This document shows positions 51,410 through 60,099 of a stretch of DNA of 64,000 bases, in pieces. Within the stretch, counting starts at the first letter, position 1. Each line of letters starts with the position of its first letter. A program made the translations under genes and the position numbers. The stretch comes from Streptomyces brevispora. Lineage in GTDB: Bacteria; Actinomycetota; Actinomycetes; Streptomycetales; Streptomycetaceae. The notes beneath the pieces are model-generated. The model made no database searches. It had not been told where the DNA came from and was given only the letters and a program-made list of their open reading frames with translations. The stretch spans positions 62,001 through 126,000 of the forward strand of contig NZ_VIWW01000003.1 of assembly GCF_007829885.1 (NCBI RefSeq), written 5' to 3'.

Positions 51410-53701
51410 TCAGCCCTTGACGGTGAAGCCCGCCCGCAGCAGTGCCTCGTCGCGCGAGGACGGGCCGACGAGCAGTTCGAACGCGCCCGGCTCGACGATC
51501 CGGGCGCCTTCGGCGTCCACCAGGCTGCAGTCCGCGGCCGGGAGTTCGATGAGGACCTCACGCGACTCGCCGGGTCCGAGCGTCACCTGACGGTAGGCCT
51601 TGAGCTCCTTCTCGGCCCACGTCACCGACGTGATGGTGTCGCTCACGTACACCTGCACGGTCTCCCGCACCGGCCGGTCGCCGGTGTTGCTGACGAGAAC
51701 GTGTGCGCGCAGGGTGTCGTCCGCGCCGAGGACCTCGGTCAGCACCTCCAGGTCCGTGTACGTGACGCTCGTGTAGCTCAGGCCCTCGCCGAACACGAAC
51801 GCCGGACTCTGCGTCAGGTCGGCGTAGCGGGAACCGTGCTGGCCGCGCACCTGGTTGTAGTACGTCGGCTGCTGTCCCGAGTGGCGTGCGAACGAGACCG
51901 GCAGACGACCGGACGGCTCCACGAGACCGAGCGCCAGTTCGGCGATGGCCCGGCCGCCGAGCATGCCCGGGTTGAAGGCGTGCACGATCGCCGCGGCGTT
52001 GTGCGCGGAGGGCGGCAGCACGAGCGGCTTGGAACTGATGACGACCACCACGAGCGGCTTGCCCGTCGCGGCGAGCGCGTCGAGCAGCGCGATCTGGCCA
52101 CCGATCAGTTCCAGGGTCGCCGTCGAGCACCCCTCACCGACCAGTTCGATACGGTCACCGACGACCGCGACGACGTAGTCGGCGGCCTCCGCCGCGGCGA
52201 CGGCCTCCGCGATCAGGGCCTCGGAAGGCGCCGCCGGGACGACGATCTCCGGCCGGGGCTGCCCGTCCGGGAAGAAGGCCCCCTCCGGGTCGGGGCCCAC
52301 GGTGAGGATGTCGGCCCCGCGCGCATGGGTGACGCTCCAGCCGTCCGGCACATGCTCCCGGAACCCGTCCAGCACGGTACGGATCATGTCGCGCGGCTGA
52401 CCGTCCGGCAGCCAGTCCGCCTGACCCGAGGATCCCGCCCAGTCGCCGAGCTGGGTCTGCGAGTCGTCGGCGTTGGGCCCGATGACCGCGACCGTGCGCG
52501 GCGCGGCACCGGCGACCGCGAGCGCGCGGCCGTCCGCTCCGGCCTCGAACCCGCCGGCCAGCGGCAGGGTGCCGTCGTTGGTGAGGAGCACCAGCGAGCG
52601 GCGGGCAGCCTCCAGGTTCAGCTCGGCGTGACCGGCGCTGCCGATGACGGCGGCCTGCCGGTCGCGGTCGGGGTGGCGCGGGTTCTCGAACAGGCCCAGC
52701 TCGAACTTGAGCGTCAGGATCCGGCGGACCGCCGCGTCGATCTCCGCCTCGTCGAGCGTGCCCCCGGCGACCGCCTCCTGCGCACCGTCGAAGAAGTCCG
52801 GCGTCGTCATCACCATGTCGTTGCCCGCGCGGACCGCGGCGGCGGCCGCCTGCGCGTGGTCGGCGTAGACCCGCTGCTCCCACACCATGCGGCCGACGTT
52901 GTCCCAGTCGGTCACCAGTGTCCCGGTGTAGCCCCACTCACCGCGCAACACCTCGTTCAGCAGCCAGTTGTTGACCGTGATCGGGACCCCGTCCATGGAC
53001 TGGTACCCGAGCATGAACGTCCGGCAGCCCTCCCGGGCGACCCGCTCGAACGGGGGCAGGAACCACGAACGGAGCTTGCGGCGCGAGATGTCCGCCTCGC
53101 TCGCGTCCCGGCCGCCCTGGGTCTCGGAGTAGCCCGCGAAGTGCTTGGCGCACGCCAGGATCGCCGTCGGGTCGTCGAGGCCGTCCCCCTGGTACCCGCG
53201 CACCATCGCCGAGGCGAGCTCGCCGATGAGGAAGGGGTCCTCGCCGAACGTCTCGCTCACCCGGCCCCAGCGCAGGTCCCGGGTGATGCACAGGACCGGG
53301 GAGAACGTCCAGTGGACGCCGGTCGCCGCGACCTCGACAGCGGTCGCCCGCGCGATGCGCTCCACGAGCTCCGGGTCCCAGGTCGCGGCCATGCCGAGCT
53401 GGGTGGGATAGATCGTGGCACCCTCCCAGAACGAGTGCCCGTGGATGCAGTCCTCCGCGACGAGCAGCGGGATCCGCAGCCGGGTCCGCTCGGTGAGCGC
53501 GGCGGCTTCCAGTACGCGGTCGGGCGCGGCATGCAGGATGGATCCCACGTGCATGTCCTCGATGAGGTGCCGGACCCCGTCCTTCGCGTTCAACTGGAGC
53601 ATCTGGCCGACCTTCTCGGGCAGCGTCATCCGGCCGGTCAGGTCGGCGACGCGCTCGGGGACGGACAGTGCGGGGTCGAGATAGGGCAGTGAGGAGTCCA
53701 C
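51410..53701 (-). CDS. beta-glucosidase (GH3)
   Basis: A 763-residue GH3 enzyme with three domains: barrel (LTGRMTLPEKVGQMLQLNA to ~330) with the nucleophile Asp in GTLVTDWDNVG, alpha/beta sandwich (~370-600, VVAVVGDRIELVGEGCSTAT) and C-terminal fibronectin-III-like domain (SYTSVTYTDLEVL to the end). No signal peptide, so it acts on imported beta-glucosides such as cellobiose. GTG 53701 has AAAGGAA six bases upstream. Divergent from a TetR gene 274 bases away, probably its regulator. Confidence 0.94.
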   Translation of the reverse strand: MDSSLPYLDPALSVPERVADLTGRMTLPEKVGQMLQLNAKDGVRHLIEDMHVGSILHAAPDRVLEAAALTERTRLRIPLLVAEDCIHGHSFWEGATIYPTQLGMAATWDPELVERIARATAVEVAATGVHWTFSPVLCITRDLRWGRVSETFGEDPFLIGELASAMVRGYQGDGLDDPTAILACAKHFAGYSETQGGRDASEADISRRKLRSWFLPPFERVAREGCRTFMLGYQSMDGVPITVNNWLLNEVLRGEWGYTGTLVTDWDNVGRMVWEQRVYADHAQAAAAAVRAGNDMVMTTPDFFDGAQEAVAGGTLDEAEIDAAVRRILTLKFELGLFENPRHPDRDRQAAVIGSAGHAELNLEAARRSLVLLTNDGTLPLAGGFEAGADGRALAVAGAAPRTVAVIGPNADDSQTQLGDWAGSSGQADWLPDGQPRDMIRTVLDGFREHVPDGWSVTHARGADILTVGPDPEGAFFPDGQPRPEIVVPAAPSEALIAEAVAAAEAADYVVAVVGDRIELVGEGCSTATLELIGGQIALLDALAATGKPLVVVVISSKPLVLPPSAHNAAAIVHAFNPGMLGGRAIAELALGLVEPSGRLPVSFARHSGQQPTYYNQVRGQHGSRYADLTQSPAFVFGEGLSYTSVTYTDLEVLTEVLGADDTLRAHVLVSNTGDRPVRETVQVYVSDTITSVTWAEKELKAYRQVTLGPGESREVLIELPAADCSLVDAEGARIVEPGAFELLVGPSSRDEALLRAGFTVKG

Positions 53702-53975
53702 AGGAGTTCCTTTCACAACGTCGGTGACGTTCTCATCGGGTGGATGCCTGGGTGGGGTTGGGGCCGGCCGACGCACGCGCCGCGGACGACTGTCGCGGAC
53801 GCGTCATAGCCGTGCTCCGGCTGCTGTCATCGTCTGCGGTCTCCTGCGGTCGGCATGGCACGGCTCAACTCGGCCGCCCGGACCCACCGTACGCCGAATC
53901 CCGACCGGGTGGTAAGTATGTGAGTGTGCGAGTGTACTCAGTGGCGCCGTCCGAGACGGCCGGGGAGGGTGACAA

Positions 53976-54575
53976 GTGACCCGCGATACGAGGCGTGGCT
54001 ACGCCAAGGGCCGGGCCAAACGCGTGGAGATCCTCGACCAGGCCATGGCCATGTTCGGCGAGGTCGGCTACCGGGGCGCCTCGCTGCGCGTGATCGCCAC
54101 CCGCTGCGGAATCTCGCATCCCGGTCTGCTGCACCACTTCCCGACGAAGCAGTCGCTGCTGCTCGCGGTGCTGGAACACCGCGACGAGGTGGACGGGCAG
54201 TGGCTGGCCCTCGGCGGTCCGACAGGCGTCGACGGGCTGCGCCGTCTCGTCGACCTGGCGGCACTGAACGCCGAACGCCGTGGAATCGTCGAGTTGTTCT
54301 CCGTACTCGCCGCCGAGGCGACGTCCACCGACCACCCGGCCCACACGTACTTCGTGGAGCGTTACCGCACCTCGGTCCTGACCACGGCCGCCTCCTACCG
54401 CAAGGCGCGGGACGAGGGTGCGCTGCGTACCGGTATCGCACCGGACGAGGCGGCGCAGCAGTTGGTCGCGCTGATGGACGGACTGCAGATCCAGTGGCTC
54501 ATCAGCGGCTGCGCGACGGACATGGCGGGTGTGCTGCGTGCGCATGTACAGGCGCAGTTGACCGTGGCGCTCTGA
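53976..54575 (+). CDS. TetR-family regulator, probable repressor of the beta-glucosidase
   Basis: A 199-residue TetR protein: HTH KRVEILDQAMAMFGEVGYRG, then ASLRVIATRCGISHPGLLHH, and a helical ligand domain. Divergent from the GH3 gene; TetR-type regulators beside intracellular beta-glucosidases are a recurring Streptomyces arrangement. A weak inverted repeat, TGAGT (53921-53925)/ACTCA (53936-53940), lies 36 bases before its start and could be the operator. GTG start at 53976, with GGAGG upstream. Confidence 0.9.
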   Translation: MTRDTRRGYAKGRAKRVEILDQAMAMFGEVGYRGASLRVIATRCGISHPGLLHHFPTKQSLLLAVLEHRDEVDGQWLALGGPTGVDGLRRLVDLAALNAERRGIVELFSVLAAEATSTDHPAHTYFVERYRTSVLTTAASYRKARDEGALRTGIAPDEAAQQLVALMDGLQIQWLISGCATDMAGVLRAHVQAQLTVAL

Positions 54576-54583
54576 GCCGCGTG

Positions 54584-54625
54584 CCCGTGGGGCCGTACCG
54601 GAATCCTCGGGTACGGCCCCACGGG
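54584..54625. terminator. bidirectional terminator between TetR and PfkB genes
   Basis: Perfect 16-bp arms CCCGTGGGGCCGTACC (54584-54599) and GGTACGGCCCCACGGG (54610-54625), loop of 10 bases, in the gap between convergent genes. Confidence 0.92.
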
Positions 54626-54660
54626 AACGTGCCGGCCGCGGCCCCGTGGGGCCCGGGAGT

Positions 54661-55578
54661 TCAGGAACCGTCGCTGTCCGCCGCCAGCAGGTCCGCCCGG
54701 CCGATGAGGGCGGTCGAGCCGGGTGCCGTACAGGCGTGCGCGCCCGCCACCGCGCCCAGCCGGGCGCAGGCGCGGACGTCCCGGCCGTCGAGCCGCCCGT
54801 ACAGGAAGCCGGTGACGAACGCGTCGCCCGCGCCGTTGGTGTCCACCACCGGGGCGAGCGGCACGGTCGCCGGGACGTGGTGCGGGTCCGGCCCGCCGTC
54901 GCGGGTGAGCAGGTAGGAGCCCTCGGCGCCCGCGGTGGCGATCACGGTCTCCGCACGGCCCTCGCGCAGGATCTGCCGCATCAGCGCGGGGGTGCCGTCC
55001 CCAGCGGTCGCCGCGCTGAAGAAGACGAGGTCGGAGCGGAGGGCGAACTCCCGCTGGTGCTCGTTCAGTCCGTCCCAGTCGTGCAGATCGGTGGAGACCG
55101 GGACGCCGAGGGACTCGATGTCGTCGTAGAGGAAGCGCGTGAAGTTCGAGATGGAGAGATGGACGTGGCGGGTGCGCCGCAGATGGGGCAGGTAGAAGTC
55201 CTGCGGCATCCGCAGATCCTCCGGGTCACGGGCGTCGTAGAACGACATCCGCCGGCCCTTCGCGTCCACCAGGTTCACCGCGCGACGGGTGCCCGCCGCG
55301 GAGATCAGCGAGTGGAACTCCACGTCCCCCTCGGCCAGCCGCTCGCGGACCTGACCGCCGATCCAGTCGTCGCCGATGCAGTCGAGCAGCGCCACATCCA
55401 GACCGAGCGCCCGCGCGCCGAGGGCCACATTGCCCCCGGTCTGGCCGGGCCACTCCTCGATCGGGCCGACCATGACCGCATCGGCGAGCGGGACGGGCAG
55501 GGTGTCGACGCGGACGATGGTGTCCACCCCGCTGCCACCGACCACCACGATGTCGAGTTCGGGCTGTTGTCGGATCAC
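54661..55578 (-). CDS. PfkB-family carbohydrate kinase
   Basis: A 305-residue ribokinase-fold kinase. N-terminal signature VVVGGSGVDTIVRVD and GGNVALGARALGLD (PfkB motif 1); C-terminal motif 2 is DTNGAGDAFVTGFLYG with the catalytic Asp. It phosphorylates a sugar or nucleoside with ATP; the substrate cannot be deduced. It stands next to the beta-glucosidase/TetR pair but converges on it and is transcribed alone. ATG 55578. Confidence 0.9.
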   Translation of the reverse strand: MIRQQPELDIVVVGGSGVDTIVRVDTLPVPLADAVMVGPIEEWPGQTGGNVALGARALGLDVALLDCIGDDWIGGQVRERLAEGDVEFHSLISAAGTRRAVNLVDAKGRRMSFYDARDPEDLRMPQDFYLPHLRRTRHVHLSISNFTRFLYDDIESLGVPVSTDLHDWDGLNEHQREFALRSDLVFFSAATAGDGTPALMRQILREGRAETVIATAGAEGSYLLTRDGGPDPHHVPATVPLAPVVDTNGAGDAFVTGFLYGRLDGRDVRACARLGAVAGAHACTAPGSTALIGRADLLAADSDGS

Positions 55579-55716
55579 GGTTCCGCCTCTCTTGTCCCGC
55601 CGCGGCCCAGTATCGCGGATCGGCCGGCGTCATCACAGCCGTTCTCTGCGAGCGGCCCGGCCGCCCGCTGCTTATGATCGACAAGGGGCCTTGGACCTGA
55701 TCTGTGGAGGCTTCCG

Positions 55717-56181
55717 ATGCTGTCGGTGCTCGAACCGCGTGACATTCCTCCGCGCCTTGTCACTGGCGCGTTCATCCTGAACTCCGGCCTGGGAAAGCTC
55801 AAGGCCGACGAGCCGACCGCGCAGGCCCTGCACGGCATGGCCTGCACCGCCTACCCCTTCCTGGCGAAGGTCGAGGCCGAGCGGTTCACCCGACTGCTCG
55901 CCTGGTCCGAGATCGCGGTCGGCAGCGCCCTGCTGGTTCCCGTCGTGCCGACAAGGCTCGCCGGACTCGCGCTGACCGGGTTCTCCGGCGGGCTGCTCGG
56001 CCTGTATCTGCGGCTTCCCGGGATGCGTGAGACGGGCAGTCTGCGCCCGAGCGAGGCCGGTGTCCCGCTGGCCAAGGACGCCTGGCTGTTCAGTATCGGG
56101 CTGGGCTTCCTCGGCGCGGGGGCGCACCGGTGCGGACCGTCGGCCCGCCGTTGCCGCCGCCACCGCGGGTGCGGCCGCTGA
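55717..56181 (+). CDS. DoxX-like integral membrane protein
   Basis: A 154-residue membrane protein with about four hydrophobic stretches. The opening PPRLVTGAFILNSGLGKLKA resembles the DoxX first helix (R-x-x-xG-xxFxxxGxxK pattern). Middle helices are WSEIAVGSALLVPVVPT and LAGLALTGFSGGLLGLYL; the last is DAWLFSIGLGFLGAG. The tail is Arg/Cys-rich. Function of this family is mostly unknown (quinone or redox-related in some). Divergent from PfkB. Confidence 0.75.
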   Translation: MLSVLEPRDIPPRLVTGAFILNSGLGKLKADEPTAQALHGMACTAYPFLAKVEAERFTRLLAWSEIAVGSALLVPVVPTRLAGLALTGFSGGLLGLYLRLPGMRETGSLRPSEAGVPLAKDAWLFSIGLGFLGAGAHRCGPSARRCRRHRGCGR

Positions 56182-56192
56182 ACCACCCCGCA

Positions 56193-56228
56193 CCGGGCGG
56201 TGGCAACGGGTCCCGTGCCACCACCCGG
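56193..56228. terminator. convergent terminator after DoxX-like and PP2C genes
   Basis: Arms CCGGGCGGTGGC and GCCACCACCCGG (with single mismatch pairs) plus inner ACGGG/CCCGT form a long hairpin at 56193-56228 in the 49-base gap. Confidence 0.7.
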
Positions 56229-56230
56229 TG

Positions 56231-58306
56231 TCAGTCGCGCACCTGGGCCATCAGCAGCGCCACGTCGTCGTGGTGGCTGGGGTCCCGTAGCTTGCGCAGC
56301 AGCCGGTCGCAGGACTCCTCCAGCGACGGATCCGGCTCGCGGAGCAGCTCCCGCAGGGCTTCCAGCCGGGCGTAGATGTCCTGGTCGCGCGTCTCGACCA
56401 GGCCGTCCGTGTACAGGACGAGCCGGTCGCCCGGCCCGAAGTCGAACGTGACGTCGCTGAAGGGCACACCACCCACGCCGAGTGGTGCCCCGGCCGGCAG
56501 GTCGAGCAGCCCCGGCGGGCCACCGGCCGGGATCAGCACCGGCGGAAGGTGCCCGGCGGTACTCACCCGGCAGGTGTTCAGGACCGGGTCGTACACGGCG
56601 TAGACACACGTGGCGAACCACGGGTCCAGGCCGGCGGTGATCTCGTCGAGATGCCGGAGCACCTCGGCGGGCCGGAGGTTGATCCTGGAAAGGGTCTGGG
56701 TGGCGGTACGCAGCCGTCCCATCGTGGTGGCCGCGTTGATCCCGCTGCCCATGACATCGCCGACCACCAGGGCGCTCCCGCCCTCCCGCAGCGGGATGAC
56801 GTCGAACCAGTCGCCGCCGACCTCGTACCGGGCAGCGGCCGGCCGGTAGCGGGACGCCACGTCCAGCCCGACCGGACGGTGGTGGTTGCTCGGCAGCATG
56901 CTGCGCTGGAGAGTGAGCGCGGTCTCCCGTTGCTGCCGGAACAGCCGGGCATTGTCGATACAGACCGCCGCGCGGGCGGCCAGCTCGCAGGCCAGCACTT
57001 CGTCGTTCTCGGTGAACGGCAGCGGATTGTCCGTGCGTATGAGGTCGAGAACGCCCAGGACCTCGCCCCGGGCGATCAGCGGCACCGCCAGATAGGAGTG
57101 GGCACCGGCCTCCGCCAGGACTTGTGCCGCCTCGCTGTCGCGGGCGATGCGCGACAGCTTCTCCGCGTCGAGAAACGGCTCCCGGACCGGCTTGGCCGTG
57201 CGCACGCAGAGGGTGATCAGCCGGTCGGCGCCGTACTGGGCCGGCCGGCCCGGCGGATCCGCCGCCCCCACGACCGGCGTCGGCCGGGCGGCGACCACGG
57301 CCAGCGCCTGGAAGAAGGCCGGGCCCTCGGTCCGGCGGGGACGCCCGTTCAGCACACTGTCCAGGACATCGACGGCTGCGACGTCGCCGAGCTCCGGCAC
57401 CGTGACCTCGGCCAGCTCCCTCGCGGTCTGCTCCAGGTCCAGGGTGGTCCCGATGCGCACGGAGGCGTCGGCGACCAGCGCCAGGTGGTGCCGGGCCCGC
57501 TCCGCCTCGGCAGCGGCCCGGTGGTGATCCGTCACATCGATCAGCGAGACGGCGAGCCCCAGCACCTGACCACCGGAGTCGTCCAGCCGGTACAGCGACA
57601 TCGACCAGGCACGGTCGGTGTCCGGAGCGGCCGGGGTGCGGCCCTCCACATGATGGCTCACCTGCGGGACGCCGCTCCTCAGGACCTCGCGCATCGCCGA
57701 CTCGACCGCATCGGCGTCGAGGAAGGGCAGCGTCTCCCCGACCCGGCGGCCGAGGTGCTCGGCCGCACTCAGACCGTTCATCCGTTCCAGCGCCGGATTG
57801 GCCGCCAGGTAGCGCAGATCCGTGCCCAGGACCGCCAGACCGATCGGGGACTGGTCGACCAGACGCACGGACAGCGCCAGATCCCGCTCCACCTGCCGCA
57901 GCGTCGCCCCGTCCGTGGCCAGCCCCAGCGCGTAGAAGTCACCCCGGTCGTCCTGCAGCCGCATGTTGCGGAACTCCAGCAGCCGGGTGCTGCCGTCCTT
58001 GCACCGTACGGGGAAGGTCCCGGACCAGGCCTCACCACTGCTCATCACCTCGGAGAACAGCCTCAGCACGAGATCGAGGTGTTCCTCGTCGACCATGACG
58101 TGGGCGGCGTACCGGCCCAGCGCCTCCTGCGGCGTATAGCCCAGCAGCCGCTCGGCCTGCGGGCTCCACAGCGCGATGCGGCCCTCGGTGTCCAGTACCA
58201 TCGCGGCCGTCCCGAGGACGTCCACCAGACCGCCCTCGGGGGAGCGGCGCACGTCTGCCGGGTCTGCGCCGCCCCGGCAGGTCCGCATGTCCTCAGTGCC
58301 GCCCAC
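56231..58306 (-). CDS. PAS-PAS-GAF-PP2C (SpoIIE-type) serine/threonine phosphatase
   Basis: A 691-residue signalling protein. Two PAS domains: residues ~25-130 (TEGRIALWSPQAERLLGYTP) and ~150-270 (AVLGTDLRYLAANPALERMN). A GAF domain covers ~285-455 (ELAEVTVPELGDVAAVDVLD, then HSYLAVPLIARGEVLGVLDL). The C-terminal PPM/SpoIIE phosphatase (~480-691) has metal-site motifs YEVGGDWFDVIPL, VVGDVMGSGINA, STAGHLPPVL and LYTDGLVETR. Such proteins dephosphorylate anti-anti-sigma factors in response to redox, ligand or light cues. GTG 58306 with GGGAAGGA seven bases upstream; ATG 58288 is an alternative. Confidence 0.93.
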   Translation of the reverse strand: MGGTEDMRTCRGGADPADVRRSPEGGLVDVLGTAAMVLDTEGRIALWSPQAERLLGYTPQEALGRYAAHVMVDEEHLDLVLRLFSEVMSSGEAWSGTFPVRCKDGSTRLLEFRNMRLQDDRGDFYALGLATDGATLRQVERDLALSVRLVDQSPIGLAVLGTDLRYLAANPALERMNGLSAAEHLGRRVGETLPFLDADAVESAMREVLRSGVPQVSHHVEGRTPAAPDTDRAWSMSLYRLDDSGGQVLGLAVSLIDVTDHHRAAAEAERARHHLALVADASVRIGTTLDLEQTARELAEVTVPELGDVAAVDVLDSVLNGRPRRTEGPAFFQALAVVAARPTPVVGAADPPGRPAQYGADRLITLCVRTAKPVREPFLDAEKLSRIARDSEAAQVLAEAGAHSYLAVPLIARGEVLGVLDLIRTDNPLPFTENDEVLACELAARAAVCIDNARLFRQQRETALTLQRSMLPSNHHRPVGLDVASRYRPAAARYEVGGDWFDVIPLREGGSALVVGDVMGSGINAATTMGRLRTATQTLSRINLRPAEVLRHLDEITAGLDPWFATCVYAVYDPVLNTCRVSTAGHLPPVLIPAGGPPGLLDLPAGAPLGVGGVPFSDVTFDFGPGDRLVLYTDGLVETRDQDIYARLEALRELLREPDPSLEESCDRLLRKLRDPSHHDDVALLMAQVRD

Positions 58307-58774
58307 GGGCCGTCCTTCCCATACCGTCACGGTGCCTGGACGCAAGGTTCGCTGTCTCTCCCATGGTCGCCCCGGATCCGCCGCCACCGCAGCCCCTGCG
58401 GAGCACGCGGCACAGCGGTGTGCCGTCCTCCCCTTGGGCGGCCGATGGGGCGCGAGGCAAGCGGATACCACTTTGCGCAGATCAGCGGCGGGCAAGAGCG
58501 ACCCGTTCCCGCACGCGCATGCGAGACCGCGGCTCGATCGGGAACCGGCCGGCCTCGTGCGCCGGCCGGTGCGGCCGGATCCGCGTGCGCGGTGGGACGG
58601 CGAGCCGAACGCGCCCGGCCCGCGGCACGACGTGGTGTGCGAGGCGATCGGCGCGGGGCCGGACCGCCCCGCCTCCTTGACGTCCGGGCTCTCGGACGAC
58701 GACGAGGGCACTCTCACACCACCGGCGGCCCTTTCGCGTGGTGATTTCGACGGCCACGGGGTACACGATGAGGC
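58307..58774. other. 468-base divergent intergenic region
   Basis: It lies between the phosphatase (leftwards) and the small membrane protein (rightwards). Open frames crossing it have no family resemblance, and I found no strong inverted repeat. Confidence 0.4.
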
Positions 58775-59092
58775 ATGGACACCACGGCCTGGCTCATCAT
58801 CGGCGCGATCCTCGCGCTGCTCACCACGGTCATCGCCGGCGTCCTCCTGGTGCGGGTGTTCCGCGCCAGGAAACTGCTGGTCGACGCCGGAGTCCCGCTG
58901 CACAACAAGGCGCTGGTCTGGGCGGCGGTCATCTACACCGTGTCGCCCATCGATCTGCTGCCGGACCCCGTCTACCTCGACGACATCGGCTTCCTGATGC
59001 TGGCGCTGCGCTCACTGCACGCCGCCGCACGGGCCGCCGGAGCCGGCGGGCGCGACGAGCGGGCGGCCAAGACCGGAGGGCTCGTGCCGTAA
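58775..59092 (+). CDS. small DUF1232 (YkvA-like) membrane protein
   Basis: A 105-residue protein with an N-terminal membrane helix (WLIIGAILALLTTVIAGVLL) and a second region holding the DUF1232 core, VYTVSPIDLLPD-type motif seen as YTVSPIDLLPDPVYLDDIGF. Function unknown. Leftover C-terminus is Ala/Gly/Arg-rich. Upstream gene is divergent and downstream is the DinB-like gene 106 bases away. Confidence 0.8.
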   Translation: MDTTAWLIIGAILALLTTVIAGVLLVRVFRARKLLVDAGVPLHNKALVWAAVIYTVSPIDLLPDPVYLDDIGFLMLALRSLHAAARAAGAGGRDERAAKTGGLVP

Positions 59093-59197
59093 GGCGGGTG
59101 AACGGGTACACATCACCCCTGATCACCTCACCGGCGCAGGCTGCCGCGGGGCGTGTCGATGGCGGGGCCGGGGCGGGGGAGCGGCCAGGGTGAGGGC

Positions 59198-59707
59198 ATG
59201 AACGTCGCAGACATCCTGGTCGATGGATTCACCCGTGTCCGGGAGACAGTGCACTCGGCCGTCGAGGGCCTGGAACCCGACTACCTCCACGCCCGCCTCG
59301 ACGAGGGCGCGAACTCGATCGCCTGGCTGGTGTGGCATCTGGCCCGCGTCCAGGACGACCACATCGCCGACGCGGCCGGGACCGAGCAGATCTGGTTCAC
59401 CCAGGACTGGGCCGCCCGCTTCGACCTGCCCTTCGCCAAGGACGCCACCGGCTACGGGCAGAGCGGCAAACAGGTCGCCGCCGTGCAGGTGGGCTCGGTG
59501 GAGCTGCTGCTCGGGTACTACGACGCCGTGCACCTGCGGACCGTCGACTTCGTCCAGGGCCTCGACGGGAAGGCGCTGGACCGCGTCGTCGACGAGGCCT
59601 GGTCACCGCCGGTGACCCTGGGGGTACGGCTGATCAGCGTGCTGTCGGACGATCTCCAGCACGCCGGGCAGGCGGCCTTCGTCCGCGGCTCGCTGGAACG
59701 CCGGTAG
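59198..59707 (+). CDS. DinB-like mycothiol transferase family protein (DUF664)
   Basis: A 169-residue four-helix DinB-superfamily protein: ILVDGFTRVRETVHSAVEGL, SIAWLVWHLARVQDDHIADA (metal-binding His-containing helix), TVDFVQGLDGKALDRVVDEA and LISVLSDDLQHAGQAAFVRG (third His). Actinobacterial members of this group use mycothiol to detoxify electrophiles. ATG 59198 is preceded by GTGAGGG; a longer frame starts at 59153. It converges on the AraC fragment with a 6-base gap. Confidence 0.88.
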   Translation: MNVADILVDGFTRVRETVHSAVEGLEPDYLHARLDEGANSIAWLVWHLARVQDDHIADAAGTEQIWFTQDWAARFDLPFAKDATGYGQSGKQVAAVQVGSVELLLGYYDAVHLRTVDFVQGLDGKALDRVVDEAWSPPVTLGVRLISVLSDDLQHAGQAAFVRGSLERR

Positions 59708-59713
59708 GCGCCG

Positions 59714-60013
59714 TCAGACGGCGGGCGGGGCGAGCGGTCCGCGGGCGCGTGCGTAGTGCCCCGGGCTGGTCCCCACGACGCGCTTGAAGTGGCGTGCCGG
59801 ATGGGACTGGTCGTAGAACCCGGCGGACGTCGCCACACCGGGCGCAGGCAGCCCCTGGAGGAGCAGCCGGCGCGCGAGATCGACACTCCGCTCCGTCACG
59901 TACTGGTGCGGTGCCATCCCGAACTCCCGGCTGAAGGCCCGCACCAGATGGGTGTGATGGGCGTGCAGACGCAGCGCCGCGTCCTGGAGCTCAAGGGTGC
60001 GTCCATGCACTCC
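59714..60013 (-). pseudogene. AraC-family regulator, C-terminal HTH fragment
   Basis: About 100 residues match the second half of an AraC protein: LELQDAALRLHAHHTHLVRA, FSREFGMAPHQYVTERSVDL, ARRLLLQGLPAPGVATSAGF, then YDQSHPARHFKRVVGTSPGHY. The N-terminal sensor domain and the start of the HTH region are absent; before residue ~30 the frame is unrelated Pro/Gly-rich sequence reaching the polyprenyl synthase end. In intact relatives about 170 further residues precede this part. Probably non-functional. Confidence 0.65.
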
Positions 60014-60099
60014 TGAAGATGGGGTCCCTGCCGGAGCCGGAGTGGGCACGGGCGGCCGGCGGGCGGATCCCTGCCCGCCCCGGCCGGCCGCCCGGCCTG

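Noticed and set aside
51701..53692. A 663-codon rightward open frame opposite the GH3 gene
   Set aside because: Antisense shadow; Arg/Gly/Val-rich with no family resemblance, while the opposite strand encodes a full GH3 enzyme with catalytic residues.
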